A stretch of DNA of 64,000 nucleotides from Locusta migratoria (GCA_026315105.1 CM048755.1:754373301-754437300), one strand, 5' to 3'; shown: positions 33,770 through 43,413, counted from the stretch's first letter. Notes: generated by a model from the sequence alone, not told the origin. A program made the numbers and translations.

Positions 33770-35534
33770 GCAAGGATGTAGAAAAATGTATAAATAGGGG
33801 AAAATAGATACAGCCTACAGGAAAATAAAAGAAACATTTGGAGATAAGAAAAACAACTCTATGAACATCAAGGACACTGATGGAAAACCAGTTCTCAGCA
33901 AAGAAGGGAAAGCTGAAAGGTGGAAAGAGTATATAGAGGGGCTCTACAAAGGAAATGAACTTCGAGACAATATTGTAGGAAGGGAAGAGTATGTAGATGA
34001 AGATGAAATAGGAGACACTGTACTGAGAGAAGAATTTGACAGAGCCCTGAAAGACCTAAGCGGAAACAAGGCCCCTGGAGTAGATGATATTCCCTCAGAG
34101 CTACTGAAATCTCTGGGAGAACCAGCCATGACAAAATTGTTTCACCTGGTGTGTAACATGTATGAGACAGGTGAAATACCCTCAGACTTCAAGAAAAATG
34201 TTATAATCCCCATCCCTAAGAAAGCAGGTGCAGACAGGTGCGAAAACTACAGAACCATCAGTTTAATAAGTCATGGTTGCAAAATATTAACACGAATTAT
34301 ATACAGAAGGATGGAAAAGCTGGTAGAAGCCGACCTCGGGGAAGATCAGTTTGGGTTCAGGAGAAACGTAGGAACACGGGAGGCAATACTCACTTTACGG
34401 CTTATCCTAGAAGATAGATTAAGAAAAGGCAAACCTACATTTCTAGCTTTTGTAGATTTGGAGAAGGCTTTTGACAATGTTGATTGGAATAAACTCTTTA
34501 AAGTTCTGAAGCAAGCAGGAGTAAAATATAGGGAGAGTAAGGTTATTTACAACTTGTACAAAAACCAGACAGCGGTTTCAGAGTTCAAGTGCATGAAAGG
34601 GATGCAGTGGATGGAAAGGGAGTAAGATAGGGTTGTAGTCTTTCTCCATTGTTGTTCAATTTGTACATTGAGCAAGCTATAAAGGAAAGCAAGGAGAAAT
34701 TTGGTGAAGGAATTAAAGTTCAGGGGGAAGAATTAAAAACATTGCATTTTGCTGACGACATAGTAATTCTGTCAGATACAGCAAAGGACCTGGAAGAGCA
34801 ATTGAATGGAATGGACAGTGTGCTGAAAGGTGCATGTAAGATGAACATTAACAAGAGCAAAACTAGGGTAATGGAGTGCAGTGTCAGAAAATCAGGTGAT
34901 GCTGAAGGAATTAGATTGGGAAACGAAGCAATAAAGGAGGTAGATGAGTTTTGTTACTTGGGCAGTAAAATAGCAAATGATGGTCGCAGTACAGAGGATA
35001 TAAAATGCAGAATGGCCATGGATAGAAAAGCGTTCTTGAAAAAGAGAAATTTGTTAACATCGAATATTGATTTAAACCTAAGGAAGTCTTTTCTGAAGGC
35101 ATTTGTATGGAGTGTTGCCTTGTATGGGAGTGAGACATGGACGATAAAAGGTGCGGATGGGAAGAGGATTGAGGCTTTTGAAATATGGTGCTACAGAAGA
35201 ATGCTGAATATTAGGTGGGTGGATCGCATAACTAATGAGGAGGTACTGAACAGAATTGGGGAGAAAAGGAATTTCTGGCATACCTTGACTAAAAGAAGGG
35301 ATAGATTGGTAGGACACATTCTTAGACATCAAGGAATTGTGAATTTAGCGTTTTAGCGAAGTGTGTGGGGAAAAAATCGCAGGGGAAGACCAAGATATGG
35401 ATACAGTAAGCAGATTCAGACAGATGTAGGTTGTCGCTCTTATGTGGAGATGAAGAGGCTTGCTCAGGATAGGGTATTGTGAAGAGCTGCATCAAACCAG
35501 TCTCCGGACTGATGACCACAACAACAACAACAAC
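33770..35534 (+). mobile_element. RTE-clade-like LINE, 5'-truncated, with TSD
   Basis: An RT-bearing LINE is bounded by an exact 11-bp duplication TATTTAAAAAT (33759-33769 and 35535-35545). It has no endonuclease, so it is 5'-truncated. The 3' end carries GCTGCATCAAACCAGTCTCC, GGACTGATGACC and a (CAA)5-type tail. A second, older copy lies at 53272-54720. The RT sequence style (CENYRTISLISHGCKILTRI, CSLSPLLFNLYIEQ) is what I associate with RTE elements. That clade name is from recall. Confidence 0.88.
33790..35356 (+). pseudogene. RTE-like reverse transcriptase, two disabling lesions
   Basis: The frame is open from the 5' break through the ATG at 33861 to 34625. It includes NKAPGVDDIPSELLKSLGEP, CENYRTISLISHGCKI, GFRRNVGTREAILTLRLI and AFVDLEKAFDNVDW (motif A, with both acidic residues). 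A frameshift at about 34560-34620 and a TAG in place of the Gln codon of motif B (GVR-stop-GCSLSPLLFNLYIE) interrupt it. The second ORF (34649-35356) has LKTLHFADDIVILSD (motif C) and ends in the WHTLTKRRDRLVGHILRH region, close to the usual C-terminus. Little else is damaged, so the copy is fairly young. Confidence 0.88.
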
Positions 35535-35582
35535 TATTTAAAAATACAGTGATCTGTGATGAATTTCTTACCTAATATGAGA

Positions 35583-35674
35583 CATTGGATTAAAATTTGT
35601 GCCACAGTGGGGATTTGCACCTAGAATCTCTTTCTTACTAGGCAGTTACTTTATCCACTCACTCAGCCACTGTG
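35583..35674 (-). mobile_element. tRNA-like SINE, interrupted by I-like LINE
   Basis: On the minus strand this reads CAGTGGCTGAGTGAGTGGAT (A-box region), GCCTAGTAAGAAAGAGATTC, then GGTGCAAATCCCCACTGTGG (B-box region) and the tail CACAAATTTTAATCC. That is the same plan and tail as the tRNA-like repeat at 10285. The I-like LINE inserted at its 5' end: TCAGCCACTGTG occurs here (35663-35674) and again at 41676-41687. Confidence 0.75.
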
Positions 35675-36070
35675 CCCCTCAGGGGCTCAGCATTAGTTTG
35701 CTGAGTACGGGCTTGGCGAACCCGGGGTCCTGAGCTGTGGGCTGTGTCGCGCCAACAGTCCGCTACACCGTAAGCTCTGTGCGTGCTTCAACGACCATCG
35801 TTCGGCGCGACGGTGGAACGTTGTACGTTTCAGAGTCCGGGGATCTTGGCTTAATCGCCTGGGTCGCGAGGATGGTACAAACCTCTATAAAAAAAACCTC
35901 AATCTCAAGGTGTGCTACGTGCCGAGGAGATGCATGGCTGTTGAGGTTGAACAGCCGCTAGCGAGCAACCTCTGAGGAACCTGCCGCACCTCAGTTGTAT
36001 AAGGCTTACCCAGGCAAGCGGGGCTCTGCCTGGGTGGACCTTTAGTTCCCTAGCTGCTCGTGGGACAGAC

Positions 36071-37576
36071 ATGAAACGAGCAATAAATAGCGTCGCCACA
36101 CGCAAACCTGGCGTCTCTAAGCGTGGAAGAAACGAGTACAATGCTGCAGAGTACGATCCCCAAACGTTCCCTTCCCTGGCTACACCATGGGAGGAACGTC
36201 GGGCAAGAAAGCAGGGTGAGGCTTATGCCCCTAAATATCTAGTTTGCACCCGCACTGATGGGGACTCTTTTAAGACGACTAAGCCCTTGTTCTTCGTCGA
36301 AAACTTGGAGGACAAGTATGGTGAGGTGGAAGGGATTTCTAAGATGCGGTCAGGGTCTGTCTTAATAACGACGTCATCCCCAGCTCAGTCACGAGCACTG
36401 CTTGCCTGTGACAAGCTGGGTGATGTTTCCGTTACCATTACGCCGCACAAGACTCTAAATATGGTACAGGGCATCATCTTTCATAAAGACCTCTTGCTGC
36501 AGTCAGATGACGAATTGCGTGCCAATCTAGAACGGCGGGGAGTACATTTTATTCGGCAAGTCCATAGGGGTCCGAAGGACAATAGGGTCGCGACCGGTGC
36601 CTTCATATTGGCTTTCGAGGGTGATTCATTGCCCGAGAAGGTCAAGGTGATGGTCTACCGGATCGACGTAAAGCCCTACGTTCCTCCCCCTATGCGCTGT
36701 TTTAAGTGCTGGAGGTTTGGGCATATGTCCTCCCGATGTGATGCCAATCCTACATGTCGGGAGTGCGGACGTGCTGTCCATCCGAACGTCCCCTGCACCC
36801 CTCCTCCAGTATGTGTTAATTGTGGCCAAAATCACTCCCCTTGTTCGCCTGTCTGCACAGTTCTGCACCAAGAAAGAAAGATCATAGAGTACAAGACCAG
36901 AGACCGACTGACGTACTCAGAGGCAAAGAAGAAGTACCATAAGCTCCACCCTGTGCACCAGGTCAACACCTATGCCACAGCAGCCTCACTGTCACCCTCC
37001 ACTGTGCCTACGAACCAGTCAGTACAATCCGTACCAGTGGGCTCCCAGGCCCAACAAACTATCCCTGCCCCCTTACCAGCTGGGGGCGCTTCCTCTTCAG
37101 TGGCTCCCACACTTTTCACTGTGGGAGCAACACCCACTAAATCATCGGGGACGCGAGTCCCCACCTCTAAGCCGGAGAAGGAGAAGCCTTCTCTGGCTCC
37201 TCTCGCCGAGAAGGGGTCCCTCGGGACACCCCCTTCTGCGGCTACTCAGAGCGCTCCGGAGGATCCTGGCCACCGGCCTATAGATCCACAACCTGCCGGT
37301 CGAAGAGCTTCTTGCTCTTCTTCCGTCCCGGATGCCGCTTCTGGGAAGCCCTCACGGCCCAGCAAACCAAAGGGCCAGCCAGAGGAGAAGAAGAAGAGAT
37401 ACAAGAAAAAAGAATGTTCGGTGGCTTCAAAGCCACAACCACCCACATCCTCTTCTTCAGAGGATGAAGTCGAGATCCTCGCGTCTCCTGAGGATCTCGC
37501 AATTACTGATTCCCCAGACAAGATCTCTGGTTCTGTGGATTCAGAGCGCGTGGTAGCAGACGATCCAATGGAGTGA
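36071..37576 (+). CDS. I-like LINE ORF1, Gag-like nucleic-acid-binding protein
   Basis: The ORF has 501 codons from ATG in GACAGACATGAAACG. The N-terminal third has basic and aromatic patches and a VARNTD-like globular part (KYLVCTRTDGDSFKTTKPLF, MVQGIIFHKDLLLQ, RQVHRGPKDNRVATGAFIL), a layout seen in Gag-like ORF1 proteins of I and R1 elements. Around residues 208-270 are three Cys-rich knuckles: CFKCWRFGHMSSRC (perfect CCHC), CRECGRAVHPNVPC and CVNCGQNHSPCSPVC. A long Pro/Ser/Ala-rich tail with a basic KKKRYKKKE stretch and an acidic end follows. The protein should coat element RNA. No stop or frameshift interrupts it. Confidence 0.93.
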   Translation: MKRAINSVATRKPGVSKRGRNEYNAAEYDPQTFPSLATPWEERRARKQGEAYAPKYLVCTRTDGDSFKTTKPLFFVENLEDKYGEVEGISKMRSGSVLITTSSPAQSRALLACDKLGDVSVTITPHKTLNMVQGIIFHKDLLLQSDDELRANLERRGVHFIRQVHRGPKDNRVATGAFILAFEGDSLPEKVKVMVYRIDVKPYVPPPMRCFKCWRFGHMSSRCDANPTCRECGRAVHPNVPCTPPPVCVNCGQNHSPCSPVCTVLHQERKIIEYKTRDRLTYSEAKKKYHKLHPVHQVNTYATAASLSPSTVPTNQSVQSVPVGSQAQQTIPAPLPAGGASSSVAPTLFTVGATPTKSSGTRVPTSKPEKEKPSLAPLAEKGSLGTPPSAATQSAPEDPGHRPIDPQPAGRRASCSSSVPDAASGKPSRPSKPKGQPEEKKKRYKKKECSVASKPQPPTSSSSEDEVEILASPEDLAITDSPDKISGSVDSERVVADDPME

Positions 37577-37594
37577 TCTGCTCCTTTATTCATC

Positions 37595-40500
37595 ATGGCG
37601 GTACAGCCAGGAGATAACATCATCCTCCAGTGGAATTGTGGTGGCTTTTTCCACCACCTGCCTGAGCTACGACTGCTTCTCAGCCAAACACCTGCTTTCT
37701 GTATCGCTCTTCAGGAAATGTGGTTTCCAGCGATGCGGTCCCCTGCCCTTCGAGGCTACCGGGGCTATTTTAAAAATTGCTCTATCTATGGCAGAGTTTC
37801 CGGTGGAGTCTGCGTCTATGTCCTAGCCACTGTCCCGAGCGCTGCCGTGCCTCTTCAAACGCCACTAGAGGCGGTTGCTGTTCGGCTCCGGGCAGTGCAA
37901 GACATTACCATATGTTCGGTCTACCTACCACCTGATGAGGTTGTCTGTCCTGTAGACCTTGCTGCCTTGGTCGCCCAACTTCCCCCACCCTTCCTTCTTT
38001 TGGGGGATTTCAATGCCCACCACACTTTGTGGGGTGGCACACAGACTTCGGCACGGGGTAGAGATGTTGAGACTCTACTGACGCAGCTGAACATCTGCCT
38101 CCTGAACACTGGTGCTGCTACGCACTTTAGCGTGGCACACGGTACATTCTCTGCCATAGATCTGTCTGTCTGTAGCCCAAGCCTGCTTCCGCACTTCACT
38201 TGGAGGGTCCACGATGACCTGTGTGGCAGCGACCATTTCCCTATCTTCCTGTCGCTCCCACAGTGTCCACCTGCTGACCGTCTGCCTCGCTGGTCCCTCC
38301 ATAGGGCCGACTGGCCAGCATATTCCATAGCCGCTGTGCTTCCCTCTCCTCTTCTGGCTGATATCGATACCGCTGTGCAGCAGGTCACACATTCCATCAT
38401 TTCTGCTGCTGAGAACACTATACCCGTCTCACTTGGATCACTCCACCGTAAGTCAGTGCCCTGGTGGACGCCGGAGATAGCTGAGGCCATCCGGGAACGT
38501 CGGCGAGCACTACAGCGCCACCGACGCCACCCTTGTGTTGAACATCTTGTTGCCTTCAAGCGTCTCCGTGCACGGGCGCGGCGATTGATCCAGCAAAGCA
38601 AGAGGGCCTCCTGGGAGCGCTATGTCGCCTCCATTGGCTCCCGAGCATCGCCTTTACGGGTATGGTCGCAAGTTCGACGCCTCTTTGGCCACCGCCCACC
38701 AGTGGGAATTCCGTGCCTGAGCATTCAGGGTACAATTTGCACTCACACAATAGCAGAGCATTTGGCACACCACTATGCTCGCACCTCAGCGACCGCTGCA
38801 TATGATGCGGATTTCCGCGCCCTTAAGGAGCGCACAGAGCGAAAGCAGATATCCTTTCGAACGCGACGCCAGGAAATCTACAACATCCCTTTCACCGAAT
38901 GGGAGTTCGAAAGTGCACTTGCCGCATGCCCAGCCACGTCCCCTGGACCCGACCGCATTCATAGTCAGTTCCTCCGACATCTGTCAGCAGACTCTAAACG
39001 CCAACTTCTCTCCTTGCTGAATCGTCTCTGGGTTGAGGGTGTCTTCCCGTCCCAATGGCGGGATAGCATCATCATCCCAGTGATGAAGCCTGGGGCTGAT
39101 CCACAGGTGGCTGATAGTTACCGCCCAATCAGCCTCACCAACGTTCCGTGTAAACTCCTCGAACGGATGGTGAGTAGGAGGCTTATGTGGATCCTTGAGG
39201 ACCGGGGACTCCTGGCCCCACAACAGAGTGGGTTCCGTCGTGGCCGCTCCGCTATCGATAATCTCGTGTCACTGGAGTCGGCCATCCGTACAGCCTTTAC
39301 ACGCCGCAAACATCTGGTTGCTGTATTCTTTGACCTGCGAAAAGCGTACGACACCACCTGGCGCCACCACATACTGTCTACGCTGTATGACTGGGGCTTA
39401 CGCGGTCCGCTTCCTGTATTCATACAGAATTTTCTCGAGCAACGTTCTTTTCGAGTTCGTATTGGTTCCTGTTTCAGCTCCCCTCACTATCAAGAAAACG
39501 GTGTCCCACAGGGATCCGTTCTAAGCGTCCCTTTATTTTTGGTCGCTATCAATGGTCTTGCTATTGCTGTGGGGTCATCAGTTTACACCTCGTTGTATGC
39601 CGATGACTTCTGCATGTATTTCAGCTCCACTAGCATCGGCGTTGCTGAATGGCGGTTGCAGATAGCTATTCGAAAGGCGCAGTCATGGGCGTTTACTCAT
39701 GGTTTTAAATTTTCCGCTACGAAAACCCGGGTGATGCATTTCTGTCGGCGTCGGGCGGTCCATCCTGACCCCGAACTGTATCTCGCTGATGACCTGCTGC
39801 GTGTCGAAGAGACGCACCGTTTCTTAGGCATGTTATTCGACAACCGTCTCACCTGGGTGCCACACCTTCGCCAGCTCAAACAAAAGTGCTGGCGACACCT
39901 TAATATTCTACGTTGTCTAAGCCATACTGTTTGGGGAGCATCACGCCCAACGCTCCTGCAACTTTATAAGGCGCTCATCCAGTCTCGCCTAGACTATGGC
40001 TGCGTAGTATATGATTCGGCTGCACCTTCAGCACTGCAAACATTAGACCCAGTCTTACACTCTGGAGTTCGTTTGGCAACAGGGGCTTTCCGCACGAGCC
40101 CTGTGACAAGCCTACTAGTTGAAGCTGGGGTCCTTCCTCTGCGGTTCCGCCGGCAGCACCTGCTGGCTTCGTACGTTGCCCATGTTAAGGCCTTGCCACA
40201 CCATCCGAACCACCGGCTTCTTTTTCCAGGCGCTGCACTCCCTATCCCTCCAAGACGACCTCGGTCGGGTTACCCAATATCGGTCCGCGTTCGTTCTATA
40301 CTTTCGTCCCTCGAATCCCAACCACTCCCTGCCACTTTCCACTATTCCTTTCAAACCCCTCCTTGGTCCATCCCCCGATTGCAGCTTTGTCTGGATCTGT
40401 CCAATAGATCAAAGGACTCCGTTTCTCCAACACAAATCCGACACCAGTTCCTGGATCTCCTCAACTCTTTCTGTGGTGCTGAAGCCATCTATACTGATGG

Positions 40501-41287
40501 GTCCCTAGCTGATGGTCCTGCTGGGTATGCATGTCTCCATGGTGACCATGTCGAACAACATTCATTGCCCCGTGAAAGTAGTGTCTTCTCTGCAGAGCTG
40601 GTCGCTATCCTCAAGGCTCTAGAACACCTCCGAGCCTGCCCCAGGGGGTCATTTGTCATCTGTAGTGACTCCCTGAGTGGCTTGCAGGCACTCGACCAGT
40701 TCTTCCCTCGTCACCCGTTAGTGCAGTCCATTCAAGACACTACTTACTCTCTTGCCCAATCTGGCCAATGTGTGGTCTTCCTGTGGACCCCTGGCCACGT
40801 CGGCATACCGGGGAATGAACGTGTTGACCAGTTGGCCAAACAGGCCACCAATGCGCCACCCTTCACCATTGGCATCACGGAATCAGACCTTAGGTTATCA
40901 TTGCACAAGAAGGTGCGTGATGCTTGGAGTGCCGAATGGTGTACCATGGGTGCCACAAACAAGCTCCGAGCTGTGAAGCTATCCACAACTCTGTGGAAGT
41001 CTTCACTGCGGCCCATACGTCGAGAGTCAGTTGTCCTCTGCCGCCTCCGTATTGGGCATACCTGGCTGACCCATGGTCATCTCCTCCGCCGTGAGGCACC
41101 ACCTGTGTGTCGGTGTGGAGCAGCGCTGACAGTCGTCCATCTTCTGATGGACTGCCCAGTTTTAGCTACATTGCGCCAGTCTTTTAACCTACCAGACGCG
41201 CTACCTTTAGTCTTAGGCGATGATGCCTCTATGGCTCATTCTGTTTTAAGTTTTATTCGCGCAGCTGGTTTTTACAACTCCATCTAG
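37595..41287 (+). CDS. I-like LINE ORF2: endonuclease, reverse transcriptase, RNase H
   Basis: The ORF has 1230 codons. The APE-type endonuclease occupies about residues 1-220 (LQWNCGGF, ALQEMW, LGDFNAHHTLWGG near 137, AIDLSV, SDHFPIF near 211). The RT spans about 430-760: PGPDRIHSQFLRHL, SYRPISLTNVPCKLLERMV, VFFDLRKAYDTTW (motif A, near 577), NGVPQGSVLSVPLFLVAING (motif B) and SLYADDFCMYF (motif C, near 667). RNase H lies at about 960-1085: IYTDGSLADG, FSAELVAILKAL, VICSDSLSGLQA and LWTPGHVGIPGNERVDQLAK, so all four acidic residues are present. The C-terminus has the Cys/His block CRLRIGHTWLTHGHLL, CRCGAALTVVHLLMDCP. The ORF follows ORF1 by 18 bp, so translation probably depends on reinitiation. 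The copy looks coding-competent. Confidence 0.95.
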   Translation: MAVQPGDNIILQWNCGGFFHHLPELRLLLSQTPAFCIALQEMWFPAMRSPALRGYRGYFKNCSIYGRVSGGVCVYVLATVPSAAVPLQTPLEAVAVRLRAVQDITICSVYLPPDEVVCPVDLAALVAQLPPPFLLLGDFNAHHTLWGGTQTSARGRDVETLLTQLNICLLNTGAATHFSVAHGTFSAIDLSVCSPSLLPHFTWRVHDDLCGSDHFPIFLSLPQCPPADRLPRWSLHRADWPAYSIAAVLPSPLLADIDTAVQQVTHSIISAAENTIPVSLGSLHRKSVPWWTPEIAEAIRERRRALQRHRRHPCVEHLVAFKRLRARARRLIQQSKRASWERYVASIGSRASPLRVWSQVRRLFGHRPPVGIPCLSIQGTICTHTIAEHLAHHYARTSATAAYDADFRALKERTERKQISFRTRRQEIYNIPFTEWEFESALAACPATSPGPDRIHSQFLRHLSADSKRQLLSLLNRLWVEGVFPSQWRDSIIIPVMKPGADPQVADSYRPISLTNVPCKLLERMVSRRLMWILEDRGLLAPQQSGFRRGRSAIDNLVSLESAIRTAFTRRKHLVAVFFDLRKAYDTTWRHHILSTLYDWGLRGPLPVFIQNFLEQRSFRVRIGSCFSSPHYQENGVPQGSVLSVPLFLVAINGLAIAVGSSVYTSLYADDFCMYFSSTSIGVAEWRLQIAIRKAQSWAFTHGFKFSATKTRVMHFCRRRAVHPDPELYLADDLLRVEETHRFLGMLFDNRLTWVPHLRQLKQKCWRHLNILRCLSHTVWGASRPTLLQLYKALIQSRLDYGCVVYDSAAPSALQTLDPVLHSGVRLATGAFRTSPVTSLLVEAGVLPLRFRRQHLLASYVAHVKALPHHPNHRLLFPGAALPIPPRRPRSGYPISVRVRSILSSLESQPLPATFHYSFQTPPWSIPRLQLCLDLSNRSKDSVSPTQIRHQFLDLLNSFCGAEAIYTDGSLADGPAGYACLHGDHVEQHSLPRESSVFSAELVAILKALEHLRACPRGSFVICSDSLSGLQALDQFFPRHPLVQSIQDTTYSLAQSGQCVVFLWTPGHVGIPGNERVDQLAKQATNAPPFTIGITESDLRLSLHKKVRDAWSAEWCTMGATNKLRAVKLSTTLWKSSLRPIRRESVVLCRLRIGHTWLTHGHLLRREAPPVCRCGAALTVVHLLMDCPVLATLRQSFNLPDALPLVLGDDASMAHSVLSFIRAAGFYNSI

Positions 41288-41616
41288 TGGTGGGTGCTAT
41301 AGCCTGATACTTCAGGTCCCCACCTATCCAGCGATTTTAAACCCTTTTAAGACCCTTCTGTAATTTACCGAGGGGTTTTTAGTGTGTGAAGTATGGCTGG
41401 CTCATCCTGTGTGTTTTTTTTCCCTGTGATCAGCCAGCCGTGTTTTTCTGCTGTCCAGTTTTAGCTGAGATCTCAACTCCCTTTTTCCATATTGTGTCTC
41501 TTCCTTTTGTGTTGTAAGCGATTTCTCCAATGTCTGCTTACCCCATTTGTGAGTTTTCATCTTCGGAGCTGTGTTTTACTTTTTATACTCTTGACAGAGG
41601 ACTCTTAGCTAGGGAC

Positions 41617-41648
41617 AGGGGACTGATGACCTAGCTGTTTAGTCCCCT
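41617..41648 (+). promoter_or_regulatory. 3'-terminal stem-loop of the I-like LINE
   Basis: AGGGGACT (41617-41624) pairs perfectly with AGTCCCCT (41641-41648) around the 16-nt loop GATGACCTAGCTGTTT. It stands just before the (CAA)n tail. LINE reverse transcriptases of several clades recognise a 3' stem-loop, and here the same fold with compensatory changes is found in two SINEs (15233-15258, 56481-56510). The role is inferred. Confidence 0.7.
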
Positions 41649-41799
41649 TAAAACCAACAACAACAACAACAACAATCAGCCACTGTGGGCTTATGGATAA
41701 TGCAAAATGCACAGAATAACTTGTACTGTAGATGGAAACTTCCATTTTCTTACAAAATGGAGACCAAGGAAACAGCCATGAGATGGAGCAGATTGAAAT

Positions 41800-42600
41800 T
41801 GACAAACCTCAGATATTGACCATGACCTTGGAGGACAGCTGAGCTGGGCACGGACATCAGTTAGAACACTCGTGAATATAGAGGGCCATTGGAACCACAC
41901 CAGCTGCACAAACACTTTGGAAGGAACTCTCGATGAGGTGCAGGCCTCAAATGACCACCAGCATGCCAGAGGAAGAGCAAGCTGGATGTGGTTGGCAGTT
42001 GGGACACCAACAAAATGAGGTGATCACAGGACCATCCTTGGCAGGTGTGGACTGCGGATGAAACCCTTGATGTATCGTGGCTGTATTGACAAACCTTGGG
42101 TGGTGATGATGATGGTTGTAATGACCCCAGAGGATAGACGAGCTGAGTGCAGACACCAGTCAGAGCATAAACGGCCAGAGAGGATCTCTGGAAGCATTTG
42201 AGACTAATGCTGATCACAGATGGAACACTTGACATGATGCAGACCTCAGATGACAACTGTGACCCCAGGAAATGAACAAGCTGTGTGCGGATGGCAGTCG
42301 GGCACCGATGATGTGAGATGACCGTGGGAACGACACTTGAATTGGCCTGTAGCTTGGACGGAATTGGCCTGTAGCTTGGACGGAACCTAGACGCAGTGCA
42401 AATATCAGATGATGGACCACGATCCCATAGGATAGATGAGCTGAGTGCAGATGGCAGTTCAGCACAAAGGACCAGAGAGGACCAATGGTACTGTGCCTGG
42501 TGGATGCAAAAGTGGTGTGTACTGGTTGTCCTCTTGTGAAGCATAAACACTGGACTCGGTTCAACCAAAGACCATTCTCCGGTAGTCTCTGAAGATGACG
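41800..42600. repeat. Degenerate ~150-bp tandem repeat, about five units
   Basis: A core like GAC(C)CC(A)GAGGATAGACGAGCTGAG followed by TGCAGAC/GGCAGTC recurs near 41818, 41968, 42120, 42256 and 42416, with GAGGACCATTGG-type sequence after it. Inside it is an exact 20-bp-scale direct duplication, AATTGGCCTGTAGCTTGGAC, at about 42342 and 42362. The 266-codon minus-strand ORF across this block is a by-product of the repeat; its protein has no recognisable motif. Confidence 0.65.
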
Positions 42601-43257
42601 GGTAGGTATGCTGATGAAATATCATTTCAGAACAGCACGAACATCCAGCAGAATTCTCCATTATTGACTATGTGAACAGATTGCCATGAAAGACTGAAGA
42701 TTTAAGTTATATTGTGTTTGTTCTATGCTTTTCCATTGTTTTCTACAGTCTTTAAGTTGTTTTTGTATTAAAGTAAAATCACTAGTTAAAACTCTGTAAA
42801 TAACAGATTGCTACTTTTCATTGTTGGAACTACTACTGTGGTTTCAAAGCAGCAGCAAGTCAACAACAGAGCAAGAGTGTAAACTGCATTGTAGCAAAAG
42901 TACAGGCAGTAAACAGTGATTTTTTTTGCCTTTGAAGACTCTCTCTTTAACGTACAATGACTCATTGCAGACGAAAGTGTTTTGGAAACACATTATATAT
43001 TTAACAAAGTTATGGCTAGTTAAAATAAGAGGTGTACTATGTATTTTGATTAACATGTTAAGTTAACTTAATTTCTCTAATTATTTAATTTATGATCATT
43101 GCTCTATAATTATTTTTAGTACCTTAGCACAAGATAATGGAATGTCAGGTTTACATTGCAAAATCATAAGCAGTTGTTATAGTTTTTGTTTACAAGAAAC
43201 TAAGTTTTTGAAATGTGTGTCAAACTAGAAACTAATAATATTTTCATTCTTACTTAG
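42601..43257. other. Intron 2 end, no recognised feature
   Basis: AT-rich intron that ends in TTTTCATTCTTACTTAG, the acceptor of the next Sara exon. No element was recognised. Confidence 0.5.
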
Positions 43258-43413
43258 GTCTTCCTCCATTGGCTACAATCATCAAAGGTGAACTTCGATT
43301 GGATGAAGAAAATGACACGGAAAAATTAATAATGCGTCTCAGGGATGAAGATGAGCCTCCTGTTACATTTGCCGTCAACAGAAATCTGTTTGTCCAACTA
43401 AAAATTGTTAATT
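43258..43413 (+). CDS. Sara: Sara (ZFYVE9-like) internal exon C
   Basis: This 156-nt exon lies between TCTTACTTAG and GTGAGT. Two bases complete a Gly codon, 51 codons follow and one base remains (phase 1). The peptide starts LPPLATIIKGELRLDEEN and ends with the conserved-looking FAVNRNLFVQLKIVN. This is the start of the SARA/endofin C-terminal region, in which a hydrophobic beta-rich block precedes the VNRxCWCF motif of the next exon. It joins both neighbours in frame. In vertebrates the homologous segment lies between the Smad-binding domain and the conserved C-terminal domain. The donor and acceptor are strong and the frame has no stop. Confidence 0.92.

Larger units (their letters stand above)
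35675..41675 (+). mobile_element. Full-length I-superfamily LINE, both ORFs intact
   Basis: A 6.0-kb element is bounded by an exact 12-bp target-site duplication TCAGCCACTGTG (35663-35674 and 41676-41687). It has a 396-bp 5' UTR starting CCCCTCAGGGGCTCAGC, ORF1 (36071-37576), an 18-bp gap, ORF2 (37595-41287), a 388-bp 3' UTR with a terminal stem-loop (41617-41648) and a (CAA)n tail. ORF2 carries endonuclease, RT and RNase H, which places it in the I superfamily (I, Nimb, LOA-like). I cannot fix the clade. Its codon use is GC-richer than the surrounding intron. The 5' end of a second copy is at 63647. Confidence 0.95.

Noticed and set aside
37921..38601. 226-codon minus-strand ORF inside the I-like LINE
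   Set aside because: Antisense shadow of the GC-rich ORF2 endonuclease.
41861..42661. 266-codon minus-strand ORF
   Set aside because: It coincides with the degenerate tandem repeat and has no recognisable domain; open by repeat structure.
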